A DNA stretch of 64,000 bases from Enoplolaimus lenunculus. Its lineage: Eukaryota; Nematoda; Enoplea; Enoplida; Thoracostomopsidae. The translations under genes and the position numbers were made by a program. The DNA is taken from contig JASANG010003383.1 in NCBI GenBank assembly GCA_030248215.1, positions 1 through 64,000 on the forward strand. Reading direction: 5' to 3'. The notes beneath the pieces were generated by a model that saw only the letters and a program-made list of their open reading frames with translations, was not told the DNA's origin and made no database searches. Positions 22,801 through 33,400 of this stretch are shown in pieces (position 1 is the stretch's first letter; the number at the start of each line of letters is the position of its first letter).

Positions 22801-25358
22801 TTGGTTGACATAGTTAAATTTAAAGAGAGTATATATTTATATAATATATTTGAATAAAGGTTTGCCCAAACTTTCTCCGAGACAACACAATTACCTACAC
22901 ACAAAATAACTGAGTACCACACGACAATGCAAAAATTTATGAAAAATATCAATACCGCAATTGCCTGAACCTACGGTAAAAAATAGCCACAGCCGAAGCT
23001 AGCTTTTCTGCTAGAGCCCGGAGGTAAACGTCGGGTTGCACCCTGCATGATACTTTATGTTTTACAGTGGTTAGCTGTGGCTCGTTACGGAAATCGCCTG
23101 GGGTGGTCAAATCGTCTCCTGGCAACAATTATTTACACGGCGCTACGGTTACGTTCGGTTGCAAACCAAAATATTTCCTTCACGGCACTGAACAACGAGT
23201 TTGTCGAAACGGAACGTGGACCGAAGGATCACATGCGTGGTGTCGATGTAAGTTCTCAGGAGAAAAATGTGTTGCGCCTGGACGACTCCAGTACCGCGGG
23301 CACACCTGGCGAGCCCCACCCATAGCAATTCTGGTCACCAAGGCCAAACCAGGCCGTCGTACCAACCATCAGACGAAGCCTATTGCAATTTATCCAAAAA
23401 CCAATGCCGTTCGTGAGACCCTGTGTAAACGCGAAATCATAAACTCCAATGCTTAATTAATAATTAAAAAACAATTTACGTACGGCGACAGATTCAGACA
23501 CTTTTAAAGCGTGTGATCGTATTGAAATGATGAGAATTTAGTCTAAACGACTACTTCAGTATTCCCAGCCATCTAGAAGGTATTAGTCTATGCATTGAAT
23601 TGGCTGGTGCAAATAAAATTTGTGTGTTTAGCCGCGTATAAGTGTTTAAATATCTGAAGAAAATATAATGGTGTGAAAATTTCTTCCGTTTTGTGACGTA
23701 GTAGTTTTTCCAGCGCATATTTTAGTAGTCGGATATCCAACCAGCTAAAAGCAACGACAACCGACACACACATAAACCTAACACAGAAGGCATACTTGGG
23801 TTAACGCGGCTCACAAAAAACTAAGTTCCACTAACAGTATATTAAGTAACCGTTCGAAACTTCCGCTTTTTCAGCAGTTACTCCTGTAGCTTCACGTGGG
23901 CCTTTTTCTGGTATACCTCTGTCCAATTAGAGGGGTGTCAAAGGTTAATTTTCAACATCAAATAATGGTGGAATCTCGTATAGTTTTGCCGGGTCTGTAT
24001 CGCACAGTTATATCTTTAAATTATTGCACAAAATTTGCAATAGCACCTCCTCAATGATCAAACAGGGGGTACTATCATATTGGGACCCCCACGATACCTC
24101 AAATAATACCTGAGTTTCTGAAGTGTCGCACCCTATTAGAAATTACTCGCTCTTTGTCTCATATACCATAATGTTAATTTTGTTGCGTTCAGTTTGCAAA
24201 ATTTTCTTCTAAGCATTTATAAAGACTGTTGTACACTTTCGTCACATTACCGCTTAGGCATAGGCTTAGGTTTATAATAAGACTTCAGATGCCCCTAAGC
24301 CTACATCTAACCTTTGGTTAAGTCTTAACCTTAAATGTGGGGAAGTGTTAGGTACAGGAATCGACAATATATTGTTCGTGAAATCAATACTAAATGTTTC
24401 ATTTCAGCTCGAGCTTTAGAAACAGCTCTTAAATGGTTGACAGGCATTCTTGCTAGCATCGGGCTGTTAGGCATCCTTGGACTGATTTATGGCGTTTGCT
24501 ATTGGACTAGAGTTCGTCCACGAAGAAGACGAACCGGGTCTACCGCAATAGATTCACGTCGACTATCACCAGTTCAAAAATCACTTCAAACGACTGAAAA
24601 AGTGATTCAAGCGAAACCAATTTCAACAGTTCCGAACATACCAGCAGAATCCTCGTCATCAACTACGCGGAGCCCAACGAGGTATATACATTTGTGGTGT
24701 TCGGCTCTTATACACTGAAACCACATTTACCCCCAGACTTAAATTTAAAAACGCTTACGTATGCCTAAGCATTTTCTTAAGCCAGTCCATGTAAAGATCG
24801 GGACCGGATCATTTTCCCGCGGACTGCAATACAGAGTAAGCTTTTTAGATTATTTTTGCTTATGTTTACGCTTAGGCATAGGCTTATCGTTTATGCTTTG
24901 GCATAGGAATATGCTTATACTACTATTACGGCTCTGCTCTATACATTGGCCCTTAAGCCTAAGACTTGACCTTCTATGTGTGGAAAGCATACAAGCGCCT
25001 GCTTTTCATTCTTCAGGTTTTTGTTATAGCAAAGAATGATTAGTCAGTAAAAGCTATAATCAGAAATTCACAGTTTCAAAATACCAAAAATCTAACTGTT
25101 AAATCTCAGCATTCCAGGGTCGAGTTTTCTGCCAGTCCAGCAATACTCGATGTAATTTGTTACTATAACACGCACGCAATTCTAATTCTTTCTTTCAGAA
25201 GACCTCCTGACCGAAAACTCAAAACAATCCCTGAAGCGAGTGGCTGCGATACGTTGCCACTTACTGAATACGAGCAACCGCCTCACGCTGTGCATCTTGG
25301 AAAACGAAATTTCGCTCCGTCTGGAACCCGATCAACAATATGGAATCATCGAGTTTAA
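7881..25358 (+). CDS. Mesh/SUSD2-like transmembrane protein (NIDO-E-set-AMOP-VWD-sushi-TM)
   Basis: I assign 23 exons whose phases agree throughout (1286 aa): 7881-8013, 8346-8473, 8872-9059, 9632-9837, 10465-10586, 11479-11613, 12235-12400, 13234-13497, 13686-13842, 14703-14903, 15766-15864, 16204-16386, 16752-16838, 17677-17810, 18212-18280, 19122-19271, 20125-20304, 20694-20842, 21226-21424, 22067-22363, 23068-23247, 24408-24681, 25199-25358. Order: signal peptide (1-37), NIDO (about 55-355, ending PGRWIF), E-set/IPT-like (360-447), AMOP (about 595-735: [15 protein letters not shown]), VWD (about 758-980, starting [19 protein letters not shown]), a four-Cys sushi module (1084-1142), one transmembrane helix (about 1152-1175), then RRRR and a cytoplasmic tail of about 110 residues. 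This is the domain order of insect Mesh, a septate-junction protein; vertebrate SUSD2 and MUC4 share parts. I infer an epithelial surface or junction role. Start 7881 or 7914 are both possible. Confidence 0.92.
9071..9235. repeat. (CAAA)n/(ACAT)n microsatellite
   Basis: A degenerate tetranucleotide run of AAAC and ATAC units lies directly behind the splice donor of Mesh-like exon 3. Long minus-strand frames here (Cys-Leu-Phe-Val repeats) are translation artefacts of the repeat. Confidence 0.95.
10269..10452 (+). mobile_element. TTAGGC-core MITE inside Mesh-like intron 4
   Basis: It has left end GGCTCATGTAAGTAAACATC and GGGGCGGAACG, a centre of TTAGGCTTAGGCTTA units, and right end TTCTATGCATTGGC. 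It stops about 12 bases before the acceptor of exon 5 (10465), so the intron's branch and pyrimidine region is partly repeat-derived. Confidence 0.8.
10690..10850 (-). mobile_element. TTAGGC-core MITE, minus-strand copy
   Basis: CCTAAGCCTAAAAATACGCTTATA-type hexamers are followed by GCTTACTCTATTGTA and AACGTTCCGCC...GATCTTTACATGG, the inverse of the left end. It lies in the intron after Mesh-like exon 5. Confidence 0.7.
11041..11452. mobile_element. MITE built from TTAAGT self-complementary repeats
   Basis: Terminal inverted repeats are CTGGGTTTCCGAAACCTTAC on the left and, inverted on the right, CTGGGTTTCTGAAATCGTAC. The inside is packed with ACTTAAGT-type palindromes and ends in about three tandem copies of a 23-24-base ATTACTTAAGTATAACTTAAG unit (11355-11425). 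Related copies are at 33003-33363 and, partial, 15149-15236. Confidence 0.85.
15149..15236. mobile_element. Partial TTAAGT-type MITE
   Basis: It has the left terminal repeat (GGGTTTCTGAAACCCTACTTAAG) and part of the middle (ATGACAATGGCTCACGTTTGGTGTTTATTTG) also found in the 11041-11452 copy; the right half is missing. It is directly followed by the CCGGTT-type element. Confidence 0.65.
15250..15635. mobile_element. CCGGTTCCGG-rich MITE
   Basis: Both ends are made of TTCCGGTTCCGGTA units in inverted orientation, around an AT-rich centre; the right end reads CCGGTTGCATCCTGG. Related copies lie at 35380-35505, 36829-37180 and 39761-40157. It is in the intron between Mesh-like exons 10 and 11. 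Confidence 0.75.
16949..17384. mobile_element. CCCGAATAAG-type MITE (about 436 bp)
   Basis: It is bounded by TACTGTATTGATCCGAATAA and its inverse TTATTCGGGTCAATACAGTA. Inside are a repeated GAGTCC motif and a region with AACAAGGGGGGTACCCTC. The same element is at 27708-28138, 44637-45054 and 62883-63340. It sits in a Mesh-like intron. Confidence 0.9.
18402..18575. mobile_element. CAAGGGTTTTCGATGAC-type repeat
   Basis: It shares the core ACAAGGGTTTCGATGACGTA...GCAGGGTTGAAAGTTTTCTAGGG with copies near 8632-8760, 19770-19960, 43612-43745, 50868-51025, 57231-57415 and 61395-61544. The family often starts or ends at GTAGCCAGCTCAC or its inverse. Confidence 0.65.
18911..19065 (+). mobile_element. 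TTAGGC-core MITE, diverged copy
   Basis: Left end GCCCATATAAAAATCACAGGCGGGCC, middle AAGCTTAAGCTTTAGAC, right end ATACATTGACC. It lies just before VWD exon 16 of the Mesh-like gene. Confidence 0.65.
19498..19578 (+). repeat. tRNA-like SINE fragment
   Basis: It reads like a tRNA gene with A-box-like GGAGATGGCAAGC and B-box-like AGTTCAAATCCTGG spaced as in a tRNA, but there is no clean cloverleaf end pairing. It is intronic in the Mesh-like gene. I consider it SINE-derived, not a functional tRNA. Confidence 0.45.
19770..19960. mobile_element. CAAGGGTTTTCGATGAC-type repeat
   Basis: It contains GCAGCTCACCTTCTTAGTGGGGGCT, CAAGGGTTTTCGATGACTTA and GCAAAGTTGAAAATTTTATGG, matching the 50868-51025 and 57231-57415 copies. 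Confidence 0.7.
20574..20630. repeat. (TAT)n microsatellite
   Basis: An imperfect run of TTA/TAT trinucleotides in the intron before Mesh-like exon 18. The poly-leucine frames over it are artefacts. Confidence 0.9.
24785..24952 (+). mobile_element. TTAGGC-core MITE
   Basis: Left end GTCCATGTAAAGATCGGGAC, then GGACTGCAATACAGAGTAAGC, degenerate TTAGGC units, and right end TTACGGCTCTGCTCTATACATTGGC. It is in the last intron of the Mesh-like gene. Confidence 0.8.
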
Positions 25359-25564
25359 CGGTTGTAATTCTTCAACATTTGCCAGGTTACGACTGATATC
25401 TATTGGTGCGTTTCAACCAAAAACACCAAATCTCAGAAAACCTCTTATTACTACCTCATAAACTTTTTCAAGCAGCACAAATTAAAACGGCTAAAACAGC
25501 GATTTTTCTAACGAATGTTTCAAGACAAGACATAAAATGTAATTTCACAATGTGTCGTTCAACA

Positions 25565-25570
25565 AATAAA
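25565..25570 (+). terminator. Possible polyadenylation signal of the Mesh-like gene
   Basis: This AATAAA lies about 207 bases after the stop codon at 25356-25358. The distance is plausible, but other AT-rich hexamers are common here. Confidence 0.3.
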
Positions 25571-25782
25571 AACCTTGCTAAATCCTGAAAATTTATCCTC
25601 AACAGGCACTTGGCAGTATGCAGTAGCATGAAAATCGGGTAATATATCTTCGTGAGAGATCGACAGAATCGAACCACGCTATAAAGATATGTTCTTTAAA
25701 CTGTCAAGTCTGATTTTAACAATTGCTCCTGTTATCCAAGGGAAATTATTTCATGCTAATTAATAGCTAATCCACCTATATA

Positions 25783-26138
25783 TGTCGCAGTCCAAGCAGC
25801 AGTAATTTAGCCCAATTCCGAATTCGGCCAGCCTACGGCGTAATTTTTTCTCTGCTACAATTGCATGCCTTGTGAGATTGGTTACTTCCTTATGGCTGTA
25901 CTCACATACGATTAGCTGATGCGAGTAATTTTTTTTGATTGGCTAAGTAATCGTTAAGTACCTGTTGGATAATAAGCAGTTTGATTTAAAAACCTAAATT
26001 TGCCACTATGAAGTAATCAATCAGAAAACATACAGCTTTACCAGACATGATTCTGCCTTGGGCTAGCACAAGACCTAATTCCGCTTTAGACTAGCCCAAT
26101 TCGGAACTAGGCTGAATTACGACTTGGGCTACCACATA
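25783..26138. mobile_element. MITE with GCCCAATTCCGAA inverted ends
   Basis: The left end carries AAGCAGCAGTAATTTAGCCC and AATTCCGAATTCGG; the inverse of the right end carries AGCCCAAGTCGTAATTCAGC and AGTTCCGAATTGGGC. The ends are imperfect inverted repeats of about 40 bases around an AT-rich centre. Confidence 0.6.
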
Positions 26139-27437
26139 TATACGTGTAAAGGAGGCGCTATACGTTTTAAAATTATTCATGTCTTCCGGCGCCCGTGCAG
26201 CGCCACACGGTTTTTAAGCAACTCTGGCTAACAGCCTGATAACATGCTATAAGAGGGTCAAAAAATCAATGCAGTATTTACACTGAGTTCTTCACGGTCA
26301 GTTGCGGGTCCAAGCCAGCCGCACTGTTTTAGACAATTGCAGTTTTACCATTCAATCTCAATTGAGCGTACATCATTGCTTGCCTTACGTATACCCTTTA
26401 ATGATTATTTGGACCCATCTGCCTCCCTCGCCCTTCACCTTCTTAAGCCTTTCTTCGTCCAGGTGTACATCAATTGTCCACGAATTATCGCGCTCTCTTT
26501 CATTCTTGTTACTTATCACTCAACAAGTTACATGTTTTCAGACAAGTTGAGTAACAAATTTAGCATGTTAATATATATGTGCCCTTAATCTCTATTTTTT
26601 CAATATTAACTCCTTAAAGTTTTTTGCGAACAAGCGGGGAAAATTTCATTTTCATATATCGTATCAACCCCAGAATCACCCTTACTTCTGCGAGTTACGT
26701 TATGATGCACTTTTAGGCAAAGGAACGGAATATTTAAATCGGCGCTTTGAAGTGCATCGTACTGGTAAAAAATCCACAAATTTGTCGAAAAATTCACCTG
26801 TTATATCCGTTATTTTCAAAAAAATGCAAAGAAAATTTACTTGCGCGAACATTAACAATAAACAATGTAAATAAATGCACCAAAATAGCGAACATGTAAA
26901 AACAGAACACGTTTATTACAACACCATTGACAGTTAATTTAACTCGTGCAGAAACGAATATGCTTTTAACTAATGACCATATTAAATTTGATGTGTTCTT
27001 TCGATATTTTATGCAAGTTAAACTCGAAATTGCTAGTGAAAGTAGCTGAGTTTGCCAGGTCCTGTGAATTGTAGTCACTTAACGCAAAAAATAATTTCGA
27101 TTTGTAAAACGCAAAAAGACAAAGTTTTGGTTAAATACATGTTTCACATTTTCAAAATTCAAATTTTAGAGCTTGTTAGAAACTGGTTCACATGTCAAAT
27201 CCAAGAAATATGATATAAAAAGCCAAAGCATTTGCAAATATAAATATTAAAAAAATTATTCCGCTTATTCTTCTGTTTTTGTTGACCCGTTTTGTACTCA
27301 CATGGTGATTCCGAACATCGGTGGAAAATTTCACACAATACTAAACCTGGTCCTCTCAGTTAGACCAATTCTGAACCTATAAACCAAAACATATGTCCTG
27401 GGCCGGCCATTCAAAGTGAACACAAAATTGCATACTG

Positions 27438-30400
27438 TTATAACACAGCAGCAAGCAATGATTTCGACGTTCGTGTGGCTTGAGTGTCGTCATTTTGTCG
27501 CGAGTGTTTTAAAGCTTTAATTTCACAAATGATAGCGTTTGCAAAGTCTTTCACATCGTCAACTTTGACGTAGTTGATTTTTGTTATCAATTCTAATATC
27601 TGAAAGAATTTAATTATACTACATAAATTTCATTAATAATTGTAATAATATACACCAAAAACTTAACAGGTACAAAATTACAAAATTGTTACGTTCAAGA
27701 AATGCTATACTGTAGTGACCCGAATAAGAGAGGGGTTGACTGATATTTATTTGGCCTTTCCAGAGGGTACCCCCTGTTATTCGGTTACGGACTGTTATTT
27801 ATTTTTAACCCACGCGCCGCCGCCCTTCGTTGCTGATATTTATCCGGTACCGCAATTATCCGTCAAATGAAACATTTCTTAGTCTTATGTCAATAGCTTG
27901 AGCGATAATACAAGGTTATATATATATATACACTTAGGAATGAAGGAATGTACATTCAAAACGTAAGTACGCTTTAAAGCTTCGAACTCAACTTTATTTG
28001 GTACTGGAGTCATTTATGCGCTACAATTAGGGATAATTGACATTTATGGACTCTAATTAGGGTTTAGAGACTCTATCCGCTTACAGACTCTAATTAGGGA
28101 TACCGACTCCTATTGATTGGGACTCAAAAGGGGGCTAACCATATTCTTAAATGCGCATAGCACTTTCATATCACAAGTTAGCGATAGGTTTCCAAACTGG
28201 CGAGCTGCTGCAATTACGAATCTATAAATTGGCGCAGAAGTATGACAAATCAATTGCAAAAAAACGCTGAATTTATAACCCCAACACTACAGCCTATCAC
28301 CAACTACGGATCAGTGCTAAGTAAATACACACATTTCAGATACGGGTTTACATGTAAACAGGGGAAAAAATATGTAGATTCACTGGTTTTCTCACAACAG
28401 CTTTATATACAACGCTTCGACTCAGTGAAAACAACAAAAATAATACATACGCAGGACAAATCTTTCGATCCATCACTCATTCGAATAGCGCATGCAATAA
28501 CTGCAGATGCCAACAGCATATAATCTGCTTGAATTACACGTAGTTTTTGCCTGCAATTACGCAAGTACAACTGGTGTATTTATTATAAATTATCGCTAAA
28601 CGCAAAGTTTAGCGAAATAAAAGAAATGGTATCACGATAATTCGTCGCTCGACACCTTGTCGCACGACAAGTTGTAATCCGAAATTTGTCCAACTCGACA
28701 ATTCGTCAGCCATCATTATGCTTAGAGGTTAACGCTTATGATTCTGCTTAGATTACAGGCTTTAGGACACTGTTGGGCGACAATTTTTCTGGCGGCGAAT
28801 TTTCGTATATTCAAAAGAAATACTTAAAAGTTGCAAATTTTCCCACATTTAACAGTACGGGTTTGAGAGAGTATTGTGAACAGAATCAAATTCTAACAAT
28901 GATAACGTACCTATCGCTGTCCTGTAAGTCACGTTCCAACGTGGATCGCAGAAGTCGTGTGTATATTTGGTATTTGCGCAACTGAACAACTTGCGTTATC
29001 TTTACGCATAAATTATAGTATAACGAAATATGAAGGTTTGGGTCGTCACATCCTGAATTAAACAAATATAAGAGTACTGGAAAAGCCGAAAATAATAAAA
29101 GTGCATGTTCCAAAAACCGCCATTATGCGTTGGTCGCTTTTCTTGGCAAAACATTCCAATTCGAGAAGGTATACCCTCGTGTAAAAGTTTTTTGACTGAA
29201 AGTAGCGAGTGAGCAAAACAATTATAACCTCCACAGATTTAGAAGGCTATTGCAAATTATGCTATGTGTCTTTGTTGTATTTTCAGAAATTTCGGGCGGG
29301 GATATATCCCATCTATCCTTCCCCTTGTCTGCGTTCCTGGTTAAAATTGCTCACCCATGTATAGAACAGCTTCTCAACCAAACGTATTACACCTGGGCCT
29401 TCTCATAGCCGCAGGTTGGGGCTTACTGTTAAAGGTTAAAGCCAAGCCAAAGCATAGGTTGGGTTATGGCTAGGTTTAAACTTAGGCTTCACTTTAGTTT
29501 TCTGTACTTGTTCAGTATGTAAATCCAATTACTAGATATACGCTTAAAATTTTGTTCTGTTACAGTTTAAAATTATTCAACTTGAACGCACCTATGAGCA
29601 ACAGAATACTTTCAATATACGCTAAAGGTGACGCCACGAATACACGATAACCCACAGTTGATAAAACTCGCGTTTCTGATACTAAAATTGCTTGTTTCGA
29701 AAAACAATGACCGAGACGTTGTAGGAAATTTCGAATTTTTTCAATTGTTAAATCCTGAAGCTTAACGAATTGATATAATATATATCTGGTTGTAGCTAAA
29801 ATTTCATGGACCGCCTACAGGTAAGTATAAGGGGTCAGCGGTACTTTTGGCTTCTGAAGTACCTTTTATAACGGCAGAGTTACAACTTCTACTGCAGTAG
29901 TGTAAAATTTTCACCACAGGGCTCTATTTGCGCAGTCTCATCTCAAAATTTTGACTGCGTCGATGCTAACTAATATTTTATTTCGTTTTTAAGCACAAAA
30001 AATACAAAAATATCAGGAATAAAAGACTTAATAAAAATTTCGGACTGAATCTGCAATTAAAACCTTAATTCGTAGAAAACATCCCTAAACATTAAGTAAT
30101 TACTATAAGTGGGATTTCACGACAATATACGAAACAGTTCTAGCTACAGCATATCTTGGTCAGCCGGAATGACGAAAAAACTCTTGAACGCTTTCCGCAC
30201 AATTTGTGAAATTTTCGGACCATTGCAATTAAGTTTAGCTTAGGATTAAGCTTAAGAGGTAGGCTAAAGTATGTATAGAGAAGTGTAATCATGTTGAATT
30301 TCACTAAAATATACCAAGCAGTTTTGTGTGCAACACATATTATTTTGATGGCCCCCTGCAATGCAAGTACGCCTGCATTCACGTACAAAGACATTATATT

Positions 30401-33400
30401 TACTATTATCAGTTTAATATACAGCTAGGTTAAATTCTACTAATGCTAATATATAAATCAAACAGCTTATTTTATTAAAGTTTGTATTGTAGAAAAAATA
30501 TTATTTATAGCTCCATTTGCCCATAGAACAGGGACGGATCGTTTTCCGGAGGGGCTATAATAGAGTCATTTTAAGCTTTAGACTAATTTTTGTGCTTATG
30601 CTTAGGCTTAGGCTAAGGCTTAGGCTTAGAAATAGGCGCATCCATTCGCTTAGGCTTAGGCTTAGGAATATGCTTGTACTACTGTTCCGGCCCTGTTCTA
30701 TACATGGGCCGCTCCATTGGTATCCTTTGAACATTGCATTCAGCAGAAGATTAAGAATTGAATTCTACCTGAATGTCGACAGCAAGATGTCTAAAGATTA
30801 CTAAATATTTAAAAATTTAAAATTAATACTTAAAAACTTACGTCATTTCTCGACACAATTTTTGACATAATCTGCACACACGACATTATTCGTAACATTG
30901 TTTGATTGGTCACTTTTCCTTCGAGTCGATGCCACGCCGACGTCGGCTGTTTGTTTTTGCGAAGCCATTCGTGTAAATCTTCAATATGAGCAACCATGAA
31001 TCTATAAAATATATATAAACTCAGAAAATAGGCACAGCATAGTCGCCATAACCGAAGATGCACAATCAGGAACGTAGCCAAAATTTCATTTCGAGATGGT
31101 ATAACTTCACGTAAAAGTTATTGCAACCGAGAAAAAGCGAGCAAATAACGTTTCAAAATCCAGCATTGTTATTTTGCATCTTGTAAACAGCCTTTTTGAA
31201 TACAAATCTCGCTGACGCTAGCATCTTTACGTCACAAAATCGAAAATCATTCGTTTACTGGTCAATGGTACTCTGAGGTGAGACGCGTTTGCCCGCGGGA
31301 CAGCAATGGGCCCGGAGTGCAACGGTTAACACTCCTGCGCCTATATTTTTTGGACGGTCACAGAATTTCGTGAATATGTTTTTGCTCGGGCATGCGAAAA
31401 GGCTTCGAGCCTATATTTTTCTGGTTCGGTCAGAACAGTTGGGAGAGCTTCGACCCTATGTTTCTGCTGGAACAGCCGGGAATGCTTCGACACTGTTTTT
31501 GCTAAGATAGCCGGTCAGCTTCGAACCTATGGTTTTGCTGGGTCGATCAGGAAAGCCTCGAGCTTATGATTTCGTTGCAGGACGTCCAGGACAGCTTCGA
31601 GCCTACACTTTAGCTGGGTCCGTCGGCAAAGCCAAAACAGCTTTCGAGCCTATGTGGTCGCTGGGTCAGTCAGCTTCAGTCAAACCCTAAATCATGTGCC
31701 CTAAGCCTAACCTAAGCCTAAACGAAGCCTAAGCATAAACCTCAACATATGCCTAAAACCTAAGCCATACCTTAGCCTCAGTCTGAGCCTAACCTAAACT
31801 TAAGCCTAAAGCCTAAGAATAAACCTAAGCCTGGGTTCGAAACTGTCCAGATCAACCCAGCGAAACCATAAGCTTAACGTTGACCAGGCCGACATAGAGA
31901 AAAACATGGGTTCAAAGCTGTCGGACCGACCTAGCAAAAATGTTAGGCTCGAAACTGTCCTGTCCAGGGCAGATAGAACATAAGTAGGCTCAGGTTCGAA
32001 ATGAAGATATCCTAGCTATCCTGAACAGCCTAACAAGACATAGACTCGAAGCTGTCCGTCCATACTGGCAAAACTATAGATGCAAGATTGTACCGCTACA
32101 GTCCAGGTCTACTGCAGTGCTGCGGGTAAATGAGGCGTCCCTCAGAGTAATTTGGTCCGTTTACTAATCAAAACTCCCTATATTTCTAGAGTTTTTGAAA
32201 GTGTATAAATTCAAAGTTTGGTCAAATACAAGCGAAACAATGTGTCCTACCCCTACAGTAAGTAAAAACATTACTATCGTGCATAAAAACCTTCAAACCA
32301 AACATTAACCATATGAAATCATAATTTAAACTATAGGATGACTAGCAACCAACAAAGCCAGGCTCTTGAACACTTTCCGCACATTTAAGATGAAGGCTTA
32401 GGCTGCTGTAAAAGTTTGGCAAATGCTTAGGCATAAACGTAAACCTATTCCTAGACCTGAACCTGAGTCCTCGCGTAAATGTGTGCGGGGAAAGTGTACG
32501 ATAGCCTAAAATCAAGTACCTTTCGTAAAGCCAGGTAGCGCATAATTGAATTTCCAGAGAAAGATTAAATTTACTGCAAACAGCCGTCAAACAGCTGATC
32601 ACTTCTTCAGAATCGAAACAATTCTGAAAATTATGCAGCAAATATAGCCATAATCAAAACTTGACGGGGACTACACAGCATAGTGGAATATAAACCTAAA
32701 ATAAGAATGTAATGTTTACATATCTATTTTGCTCAAAAGCATGCAGTAGGTCAGAGCGATATCTAGAGGTGTTTTAGAGGTACAAACGCAAAAATTTCCC
32801 TTCGGATTTTATATTATATACAGCATGTAACCCGCCTTTCCAAAATGCTGAGTGCGACCTGGAAATGACAGTTCAATTTTCTCAGCAGAAGAAATCCACA
32901 GATTTTTGGCGGAGTGCAACCGAAAACAACTTAGGCCTAGCCACTGGAACAATCAGACGAAACCGAAAAAAAAACAGAAATTTAGCCGATTTTTAAGACA
33001 ACGGCTGGGTTTCTAAAATTTTACTAAGTATTTACTTGCGCTATGCTAAAGTAATTACTTAAGTCGCTGACTTAAGTAAATACTTCACTTTTCGAACAAA
33101 ACAGGTAAACGCCAAATGTGAACCACAGTCATAACAAAAAAGTAAGTTTTGATTTATATTAAGGAGGCACCACGAGACTGCAATTTTAGTTGAACCAAGG
33201 TTTGAATACCTAAACGGTTACTTTGTAATCTATCAGATTTAGTCAGCGGTTTAAGTATTTACTTAACTTTACGCTTTTAAAAACAACAACATGGCTAAGT
33301 ATGGACTTATCACGTACTTCAGTACCAAGTGATACTTTTAAGTACGGTTTCAAAGATTCAGCTAATATTTCAGTCCTTTTTCGCCGCAGTTCTCAGCATA

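Larger units (their letters stand above)
25359..27437. other. Intergenic region between convergent genes
   Basis: About 2.1 kb between the stop codons of the Mesh-like and CNTD1-like genes. It contains one MITE (25783-26138) and AT-rich sequence. Open frames on both strands (for example 26794-27078, minus) show no recognisable domain. Confidence 0.7.

Noticed and set aside
28140-28250. Possible CNTD1 exon on the minus strand (FVIAAARQFGNLSL...)
   Set aside because: The same sequence recurs near 58495-58640 as a dispersed repeat, and a better, phase-matched exon with clear homology lies at 28451-28550.
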